A DNA stretch of 18,752 nucleotides. Source: PWND01 sp964601515. Its GTDB lineage: Bacteria > Bacteroidota > Bacteroidia > Bacteroidales > UBA7960. This document shows positions 8,531-13,380 of this stretch, piece by piece; position 1 is the first letter of the stretch, and each line of letters opens with the position of its first letter. Made by a program: the position numbers and the translations under genes. The stretch covers positions 1 through 18,752 of the forward strand of contig CAZRNU010000055.1 of the NCBI GenBank assembly GCA_964601515.1, written 5' to 3'. Below the pieces are notes generated by a model. The model made no database searches, was not told the DNA's origin, and saw only the letters and a list, made by a program, of their open reading frames with translations.

Positions 8531-9268
8531 ATGTGTTACAGTATTGCATACCTGGAAAAAAAACTGGTAAAGCTTGCCGAAAGATATAAAGAGGTAGTTA
8601 AGGTTGATCTCACAATAGAGGATACAGCCAAAGAACTGCCTCTTTATTATTTTGTTAGTGGATTTTCTTTTCCCGAACTGCCTGTTATAACATCTAAAAA
8701 CATTTCTTTGTTTCAATGGGGACTAATACCCTCATGGGCAAAAGACGAACAGTATGCATCAAAAATTCGTTCTCAAACATTAAACGCCGTTGGTGAAACA
8801 GTATTTGAAAAACCCTCATTCAGAAATGCTGTTAGGAAACATCGAGGACTTTTACCTGTTAATGGATTTTTTGAATGGAAAGATGTAAACAAGGTAAAAT
8901 ACCCATATTTTATAAGTTTTAAAGAAAAGGAAATTTTTTCTCTTGGATGTATTTATGATACATGGATAGACAAAGTCACCGGAGAAACTATGCAAACATT
9001 TTCAATTATCACCACCCCTGCTAATCAATTACTATCTGAAATACATAATACAAAAAAAAGAATGCCCCTGATTATTCATCAACAAGATGAAGCCCAGTGG
9101 ATCGACTCATCTCTAAGCGAAAAAAAAATAGCCGGATTAATAAAGCCTTTCCCCGACAAGGACATGAAAGCATATTCTGTAAACAGAGAAATCAATAATC
9201 CGAAAAACAACAGAAATATTCCTGAAGCATTGGAAGAAAAGATTTATCCTCTAATTCCCAATTTGTAG
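8531..9268 (+). CDS. SRAP-family (YedK/HMCES-type) abasic-site DNA-protein crosslinking protein
   Basis: A 245-residue SOS-response-associated peptidase family protein. Members cap abasic sites in single-stranded DNA by forming a thiazolidine link through the cysteine exposed after Met1 removal. Here Cys2 directly follows the start (MCYSIAYLEKK), which also fixes the ATG at 8531. The other active-site positions by family comparison are Asn85 (TLNAVGET), Glu115 (PVNGFFEWK) and His172 (EIHNTKKRMPLII). WGLIPSW (63-69) and FSIITTPAN (157-165) are further family signatures. The protein acts on cytoplasmic DNA as a repair intermediate protector. It is the last gene of the ackA-side gene run. A short hairpin overlaps its stop. 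No LexA-type operator was identified. Confidence 0.95.
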   Translation: MCYSIAYLEKKLVKLAERYKEVVKVDLTIEDTAKELPLYYFVSGFSFPELPVITSKNISLFQWGLIPSWAKDEQYASKIRSQTLNAVGETVFEKPSFRNAVRKHRGLLPVNGFFEWKDVNKVKYPYFISFKEKEIFSLGCIYDTWIDKVTGETMQTFSIITTPANQLLSEIHNTKKRMPLIIHQQDEAQWIDSSLSEKKIAGLIKPFPDKDMKAYSVNREINNPKNNRNIPEALEEKIYPLIPNL

Positions 9269-9285
9269 AGGTTTGCACCTACTAC
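9265..9285 (+). other. Hairpin overlapping the SRAP stop codon
   Basis: GTAGAGGT (9265-9272) pairs with ACCT/CTAC (9277-9285, one bulged A) around a TTGC loop. The stem includes the TAG stop codon. No T tract follows, so it is at best a weak or factor-assisted terminator. Confidence 0.35.
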
Positions 9286-9409
9286 TAAGAATCTTAACAG
9301 TGCAAAATCATTGTTACAATACATATACAAAATGCTATTAATAGTATGTAGATTATTATTATTGATAAGCTTAGATTTGTAAACATTTAAGTTTTGGTTA
9401 TAGTTTTTT

Positions 9410-10015
9410 ATGGCAGAAAACAATGGGGTGCTTTCGAGTTTCTCGGAAAGACTGAAGTGCATTCGAAAATCATTAGGTATTTCACAGGAAGAGCTTGCTT
9501 ATAGAGCAGGCTTGCATAGAACATATATAGGTATGTTAGAGCGGGCTGAAAGAAACCTAACCCTGAACAATTTGATAAAAATTTCAAAAGCATTAGATGT
9601 AGAAACCTGTCTTTTAATTCATAATATTTGCACAAATTCGCATAGTTTTTTCGAAAAGAACTTTTGTGTTAATAAAAAAGCAAAAGATATAAACTGTACT
9701 TTTTTTAATAACGGCAATGGATATTGTGAAAATGCTTGCATTAATAACAATCTTGCATTTAGAATCTTAGTTGAGGAATGCGGTGATATAATTTATGTTT
9801 TGGATAAACGAGGAATTATTGTTTTTGAGAATTCTTCAGTTTCCACTATTTTAGGATATAATCCTAGCGAAAGAATTGGAAACCGCTTTGCTGATTACAT
9901 TCATAAAGATGAGTTGTCTAAGTTTAATAAAAAACTCAATTCATTTCTAAAAAAGGTTAAACAAAAAGAATCTATTGAACTTAGATTGAAGCATAATAAT
10001 GGTTCTTGGGTGTAG
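9410..10015 (+). CDS. N-terminal fragment of the broken kinase: XRE DNA-binding + truncated PAS
   Basis: The 201-residue product that would be made up to the TAG. The helix-turn-helix (SLGISQEELAYRAGLHRTYI, then GMLERAERNLTL) is intact and typical of XRE repressors. The PAS domain is cut before its last strands (it would resume at CEIIYRN), so ligand sensing is probably lost. The fragment could still bind DNA. See the spanning pseudogene entry for the full architecture. Confidence 0.6.
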   Translation: MAENNGVLSSFSERLKCIRKSLGISQEELAYRAGLHRTYIGMLERAERNLTLNNLIKISKALDVETCLLIHNICTNSHSFFEKNFCVNKKAKDINCTFFNNGNGYCENACINNNLAFRILVEECGDIIYVLDKRGIIVFENSSVSTILGYNPSERIGNRFADYIHKDELSKFNKKLNSFLKKVKQKESIELRLKHNNGSWV

Positions 10016-10210
10016 TGCGAGATAATATATAGAAATTTTCTGGATAACCCTTATGTAAAAGGGTTAGTTTTAAACACCAGAGACATCACTGAGAAAAAAC
10101 TTGCTGAAGAAAATTTAAAAAAGCTCAATTATAATAAAGACATCTTTGTTCAAATTTTAGCACACGATTTAAAAGGGCCATTAACTGCTTTACAAAGTGT
10201 TTCCGATCTT

Positions 10211-10813
10211 ATGGTGCAACACTTTGATAATTTAGATATTGAAGACATTAAAATAAGAACAGAAGTCAAAAATAAGGCATTGCAAAAAGTTAATAGCTTA
10301 CTTGAAGATATCTTATATTGGTCAAGATCAAAATCAAAGACATTATCTTTGAGTCTGGAAAGATTTAATTTTTACGACTTATGCGGTGCAGTCATTTTTA
10401 GCCTAAAAGAGCAGGCGAGGTTAAAAAACATAACTCTGAATATTGGGGAAAATCCAAATTCTAATATTACAGCTGATAAAAATATGATTAAGGTTATTCT
10501 TAGAAATTTATTATCGAATGCAATTAAGTATTCTGAAGAGAATGGCAATATCAATATTTCTTCAAAAACACTAAAGAATACTTTCGTGTTTTTAGTTTCG
10601 GACGATGGCGTTGGGATATGCAAGAAAGATATAAATAAGCTTTTTGATGCCGGTTGGAATTTGTCTAAAAAAGGAACCAAAAATGAACCGGGTATGGGTA
10701 TTGGTTTGCAGTTATGCAAGCATCTCGTAGAATTGCATGGTGGAAAAATATGTGTAAAAAGTGAACTAAATAAAGGAAGTGTTTTTTCTGTTTCAATTCC
10801 ACATCATATATAA
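10211..10813 (+). CDS. C-terminal fragment of the broken kinase: part of HisKA + HATPase
   Basis: A 200-residue piece starting at the first ATG after the stop. It keeps the ATPase N, G1 and G2 boxes and ends with the usual kinase tail (VFSVSIPHHI). The phospho-acceptor His codon is at 10163-10165, upstream of this ATG, and no in-frame ATG, GTG or TTG lies between the TAG and that histidine. Re-initiation would therefore give an ATPase domain without its own phospho-acceptor. Whether it is translated is unknown. Confidence 0.45.
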   Translation: MVQHFDNLDIEDIKIRTEVKNKALQKVNSLLEDILYWSRSKSKTLSLSLERFNFYDLCGAVIFSLKEQARLKNITLNIGENPNSNITADKNMIKVILRNLLSNAIKYSEENGNINISSKTLKNTFVFLVSDDGVGICKKDINKLFDAGWNLSKKGTKNEPGMGIGLQLCKHLVELHGGKICVKSELNKGSVFSVSIPHHI

Positions 10814-10872
10814 AAAAAATAGCTCAACGTATTAAAATTTGATTTGTGATTTAAAAAAAATTTCAATTTTTA

Positions 10873-10902
10873 TTGTGATATAAAAAAATACATATATCTT
10901 TG
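10873..10902 (+). promoter_or_regulatory. Promoter of the tRNA-Val gene
   Basis: A TTG at 10873-10875 is followed after 19 bases by TATCTTTG (10895-10902), a full match to the Bacteroidota primary-sigma -7 consensus TAnnTTTG. Transcription should start near 10908, about 15 bases before the tRNA. Confidence 0.75.
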
Positions 10903-10923
10903 CACCCTCTTATTGAAAAATAA

Positions 10924-10998
10924 GGGCGATTAGCTCAGCTGGTTTAGAGCACCTGCCTTACAAGCAGGGGGTCGGCGGTTCGAATCCGTCATCGCCCA
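10924..10998 (+). tRNA. tRNA-Val, anticodon UAC
   Basis: A complete cloverleaf can be folded by eye. Acceptor GGGCGAT pairs with ATCGCCC; D arm GCTC/GAGC; anticodon stem CCTGC/GCAGG encloses the loop CTTACAA, giving anticodon TAC (UAC), which reads valine GUA and other GUN codons; T arm GGCGG/CCGTC has one G-T pair around TTCGAAT. The discriminator is A (10998). The 3' CCA is not encoded (the genome continues CA), as is usual in this phylum. A terminator hairpin follows directly. The 3' end is a likely attachment site for the adjacent integrase-bearing element. Confidence 0.96.
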
Positions 10999-11002
10999 CA
11001 AG

Positions 11003-11028
11003 AAAAAGCCGCTATACAGCGGCTTTTT
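11003..11028 (+). terminator. Terminator of the tRNA-Val transcript
   Basis: AAAAAGCCGCT (11003-11013) pairs perfectly with AGCGGCTTTTT (11018-11028) around the loop ATAC. The GC core followed by five T is a standard intrinsic terminator; the A run on the left arm makes it potentially bidirectional. Confidence 0.9.
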
Positions 11029-11096
11029 ATATTTTACTACTTAGGGGCGGCTATTCAAACAGAGGCCAAAAGCCGAGTCGGTAAGCCGAAAGTCCA

Positions 11097-11150
11097 ACAA
11101 TTCGTCATCGCCAACTTCATTAGAATCCGTTTTTGTAGCGGCTTTTTATA
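11097..11150 (+). repeat. Two partial, scrambled copies of the tRNA-Val 3' end and terminator
   Basis: Block A (about 11097-11115) contains CGTCATCGCC (11103-11112), identical to ten bases at the tRNA 3' end, and matches about 15 of 19 positions around it. Block B (11122-11150) contains GAATCCGT (11123-11130), identical to the T-arm at 10982-10989, and AGCGGCTTTTTATA (11137-11150), identical to 14 bases of the terminator's right arm (11018-11031). Such remnants next to a tRNA and an integrase are what repeated insertion and excision at the tRNA 3' end would leave. This is inference; the order of the blocks is not that of a simple duplication. Confidence 0.6.
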
Positions 11151-11306
11151 AACTTACAATAATCTCGTCAAAACACTTAGATTGGCATGATTTGAATTAA
11201 ACTTTTAATTAGGGTTAATTGGTTATTGACAAAAACGAAAATCAGCAAATTCTACCTTTATCAATTTATTTTCATTCTACATCGACATTATATAATTTTA
11301 AATCTA

Positions 11307-11314
11307 TATTTTTG
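11307..11314 (+). promoter_or_regulatory. Candidate -7 element of the integrase promoter
   Basis: TATTTTTG is an exact match to TAnnTTTG, 46 bases before the integrase ATG. No good TTG is found 19-21 bases upstream, so the call rests on the -7 element alone. Confidence 0.4.
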
Positions 11315-11360
11315 CTCTTTACAACATTAGAATATTAATAATTTCTAAAACAGAATAAAA

Positions 11361-12473
11361 ATGAAAGAGATAAGAATAAAGCTTTTCAGGGCTATTCACA
11401 ATGGTGAGGACAGGCTTTTTATAAAGTTTCCTTTTAACAAAGAGCTGCAAGACATAGTAAAGAAGCTTAAGAAAGTGACTTACAGCAGAACATATACTGC
11501 CTGGTATGTGTTTTTTTCGGCGGAAAACCTACAAATGGTAAAAGAACATTTAAGAGAGCATGGGAGAATTGATTTTGGAAATCTTGAGCAAGAAATAAAA
11601 GCCGAGGAAATACAAAATCAAGAAGCAAACAACTATGACCTTTACGTTACCGAAAACATTATACAATATGAACAATACTTAAATCATAAAAGATATAGTT
11701 CCTCTACCATAAAAACATACAAAGAAGCAGTAAAGAAATTTCTTGACCATGTGAATTTAAACGTAGAAGACATTACCAATGTGGATCTTATTTTATACAA
11801 CAACTATTTGAGAGATAACAATTATTCACACACTTTTCAAAATCAGGTTGCAAGTGGATTGAAGCTATTTTTCAGCAGATTATATAACATAAAATTTGAT
11901 ATAGATAAAATTGAAAGACCAAGACGAGAACATAAGCTGCCAAACGTACTGAGCAAAGACGAAGTTAGCTCTATTTTAAGCACTTTTAGAAATATTAAGC
12001 ACCGCACAATGATAAGTTTGATATATGCATGCGGATTGAGAAGAAGCGAATTACTGGAGCTTAAACCATCTTGTATAGATAGCGACAGAAAAGTGCTTTA
12101 TATAAGACAGGCCAAGGGGCGTAAAGACAGAGTTATCCCAATCTCAGAAAAGACAATAAACATGCTTAGAGATTACTACAAAATTTACCGTCCGAAGATA
12201 TGGCTATTCGAAGGGCAATATCCCGGTCAGAGATATTCCGAGCAGAGTTTACAAAGCGTATTTAAGAGAGCTTTACAGCAGGCAAAGATTAAAAAGCCGG
12301 CTACACTTCATTGGTTGAGGCACAGCTATGCAACACATTTGTTGGAACAAGGTACAGATTTGCGATATATACAAGAATTGCTAGGACATAAGAGCAGTAA
12401 AACAACGGAAATATATACACATGTGAGTACGCGAAGTTTACAAAACATCAGATCTCCCTTTGATGATTTATAA
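11361..12473 (+). CDS. Tyrosine recombinase / integrase
   Basis: A 370-residue site-specific recombinase that would cut and rejoin DNA through a tyrosine-DNA intermediate. Residues 1-75 are an extra N-terminal domain (KLFRAIHNGEDRLFIKFPF, TAWYVFF) that could bind arm-type sites. A SAM-like core-binding domain follows (about 98-183), then the catalytic domain with Arg227 (ACGLRRSELL), Lys252 (AKGRKDRVIPI), His317 and Arg320 (LHWLRHSYATHLL), His343 (ELLGHKSSKTT) and nucleophile Tyr352 (EIYTHV). All six catalytic positions are present, so it should be active. The tail IRSPFDDL recalls integron integrases, but the extra helix region between Lys and His that defines IntI is absent. It lies 363 bp from the 3' end of tRNA-Val in the same direction, as expected for a tRNA-targeted element, and is followed by direct repeats. 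Confidence 0.95.
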   Translation: MKEIRIKLFRAIHNGEDRLFIKFPFNKELQDIVKKLKKVTYSRTYTAWYVFFSAENLQMVKEHLREHGRIDFGNLEQEIKAEEIQNQEANNYDLYVTENIIQYEQYLNHKRYSSSTIKTYKEAVKKFLDHVNLNVEDITNVDLILYNNYLRDNNYSHTFQNQVASGLKLFFSRLYNIKFDIDKIERPRREHKLPNVLSKDEVSSILSTFRNIKHRTMISLIYACGLRRSELLELKPSCIDSDRKVLYIRQAKGRKDRVIPISEKTINMLRDYYKIYRPKIWLFEGQYPGQRYSEQSLQSVFKRALQQAKIKKPATLHWLRHSYATHLLEQGTDLRYIQELLGHKSSKTTEIYTHVSTRSLQNIRSPFDDL

Positions 12474-12489
12474 AATCTTTTTGATAATG

Positions 12490-12545
12490 GTGACAGAAGG
12501 GGTGACAGGAAAGTGACAGGAATGGTGACAGGAATGGTGACAGGA
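12490..12545 (+). repeat. Five tandem GTGACAG direct repeats after the integrase
   Basis: GTGACAG starts at 12490, 12502, 12513, 12525 and 12537. Spacing is therefore 12, 11, 12 and 12 bp. Copies two to five extend to GTGACAGGAA, and the last three units read (AT)GGTGACAGGAA. The array starts 17 bp after the integrase stop. Spacing close to one helical turn would put all copies on the same face of the DNA, as expected for a cooperative protein-binding array such as integrase arm sites, excisionase sites or iterons. Confidence 0.8.
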
Positions 12546-12678
12546 AATAGAACAAGATGTAGGCATTTTTAAGCCTCTCCTGTAGATTATCAGCGCACCG
12601 TAGGCGAATTATAAAATAATTTTTTGATCAAAATTCTATTCGAATTAAATAATTACTATCTTGCAGCATAAAAAACAT

Positions 12679-12725
12679 AAAATACATACTTTAACATCCT
12701 ATTTTGCAGTTTTAGTATGTTTTTT
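12679..12725 (+). other. Imperfect hairpin ending in T-rich DNA
   Basis: AAAATACATACT (12679-12690) pairs with AGTATGTTTTTT (12714-12725), 12 bp with one mismatch. Inside, a TT/TT internal loop is followed by AAC/GTT pairing. The T-rich 3' arm would suit a terminator for the integrase transcript, but the GC content is low. Recombination-site function is possible but the arms do not match the attC consensus. Confidence 0.4.
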
Positions 12726-13023
12726 AAATATGTATAAACGAGTTGGCAACAAGTGTAAAAAGACAGACGAGCAGACAGATACGATAGTGATTAATAATAA
12801 CGAAAGAAAGGATTTAGCTTTTTGACAGGACAGTGCAAATTTGATGGAAATTTATTTTGTTTTTTTCTTCCCACCCGCAAAACAAAAAAAGAAATCCCAC
12901 CCACATTGCACACATTGCCAAAGCCACACGAGCCAACGTTCAAACCAAAGCTTCGCCAAAGAGTGCAATCTTGCCCCCCGCCGCTATGTTGATAAGTTTG
13001 TGCGTAATTTGATGACTCTTTTT

Positions 13024-13054
13024 TTTGATTTGGTTTAATATAAACTTAAATTTG
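13024..13054 (+). promoter_or_regulatory. Promoter of the XRE-helicase-methyltransferase operon with internal palindrome
   Basis: TTTG (13024-13027), a 19-base spacer and TAAATTTG (13047-13054) match both Bacteroidota primary-sigma elements exactly. The start should be near 13061, leaving a leader of about 14 bases before the ATG at 13075. Within the spacer sits a 13-bp inverted repeat, GTTTA-ATA-TAAAC (13033-13045), a position where a bound regulator would block RNA polymerase. It is a candidate operator for the XRE protein encoded just downstream. Confidence 0.7.
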
Positions 13055-13074
13055 ACAAAATCGTCCAAAGCAAT

Positions 13075-13380
13075 ATGTCAATAGAAATGGATTCTTTTGG
13101 GAGTTATATCAGAAAACTGAGGGAGGATAAAGGCCTACCTCTTAGAAAAGTTGCAGCTCAACTTGACGTTGACACTTCAACTCTTAGCAAGGTTGAACGT
13201 GGAGAAAGACCAATGTCAATTGACTATCTAAAACCCTTAAGCCAAATCCTGAAAACTGATTACAAGGAACTTCAAGTTCGGTTTTTAGCAGACAGCATTA
13301 ATGCTAACTTTGGCAAATTAGAGTATTTAGAAGACGGTTTGTGCGAAGTCATTAACCAATTAAAAAAGAATAAGAAGTAA
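13075..13380 (+). CDS. XRE-family regulator, controller-protein-like
   Basis: A 101-residue cytoplasmic DNA-binding protein. The helix-turn-helix spans about 8-65: SYIRKLREDKGLPLRKVAAQ, then LDVDTSTLSKVERGERPMS, then a third helix LKPLSQILKT. The recognition helix is STLSKVERGER. The C-terminal 35 residues are amphipathic and end in a lysine run, probably a dimerisation and contact tail. Small XRE proteins with the 'LPLRKVAA..LD.D.S.LSK.ERG.R' signature are, from memory, common immediately upstream of restriction-modification genes in Bacteroidota and may act like C proteins. Its TAA stop overlaps the next ATG by one base (TAATG), so it is translationally coupled to the helicase. Autoregulation through the palindrome in its promoter is inference. 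Confidence 0.93.
   Translation: MSIEMDSFGSYIRKLREDKGLPLRKVAAQLDVDTSTLSKVERGERPMSIDYLKPLSQILKTDYKELQVRFLADSINANFGKLEYLEDGLCEVINQLKKNKK

Larger units (their letters stand above)
9410..10813 (+). pseudogene. XRE-PAS-histidine kinase gene interrupted by one in-frame TAG
   Basis: One reading frame of 468 codons is open except for a TAG at 10013-10015 (codon 202). In order: XRE helix-turn-helix (about 11-66); cysteine-rich linker (Cys67, 74, 86, 96, 106, 110); PAS domain (about 117-235); HisKA dimerisation region with phospho-acceptor His252 (QILAHDLKGPL); HATPase with N box (Asn366/Asn370, NLLSNAIKYS), G1 (DDGVGI, 398-403) and G2 (GMGIGL, 428-433). The stop falls in the PAS segment GSWV*CEIIYRN, where PAS proteins often have W-V-x-C/W; TGG to TAG would be one substitution. 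There is no membrane helix, so the intact protein would be a soluble kinase that may bind DNA itself. No response regulator is nearby. It may be a true recent pseudogene, a sequencing error, or a split but active pair. Confidence 0.8.
11029..11360. other. Spacer between tRNA-Val and integrase, with tRNA-end remnants
   Basis: No gene is seen. The first part (11041-11096) has GC-richer short repeats of GCCGA/CGGTAAGCCGAA type. At 11097-11150 are partial copies of the tRNA 3' end and its terminator (separate entry). From 11150 to 11300 the DNA is plain AT-rich, followed by a promoter-like element for the integrase. Confidence 0.6.
12474..13023. other. Long non-coding segment between integrase and defence-like operon
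   Basis: About 550 bp with no convincing gene. It holds the GTGACAG direct repeats (12490-12545), an imperfect AAGCCTCTCCTG/CAGGA region, a hairpin (12679-12725), a perfect 9-base palindrome GTTGGCAAC (12742-12750), purine-rich AGACAGACGAGCAGACAGA (12761-12779) and a C-rich segment (12870-12980) with two CCCACCC units and CATTGCACACATTGCC. The only frame of note (12841-13038, 65 codons) has a composition unlike a protein. The C-rich part reminds me of dispersed intergenic sequences in other Bacteroidota, but I cannot confirm this. Confidence 0.5.

Noticed and set aside
10013..10015. Genetic-code reassignment of TAG to an amino acid
   Set aside because: TAG ends the genes at 1101-1103 and 9266-9268, and many frames are closed by it; a point nonsense change is simpler.
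12490..12545. CRISPR array
   Set aside because: The repeats are 7-10 bp with 1-5 bp between them; there are no spacers of the usual length and no cas genes.
12679..12725. Integron attC site
   Set aside because: An AAC...GTT pairing inside a bulged hairpin near an integrase looked promising, but the arms (CTTTAAC and GTTTTAG) do not fit RYYYAAC/GTTRRRY, and the recombinase lacks the IntI-specific insertion.
12841..13038. A 65-codon open frame before the XRE gene
   Set aside because: The product is a run of Phe/Pro/Lys then Cys/His/Ser repeats with no protein-like pattern. It lies in C-rich non-coding DNA and has no start context.
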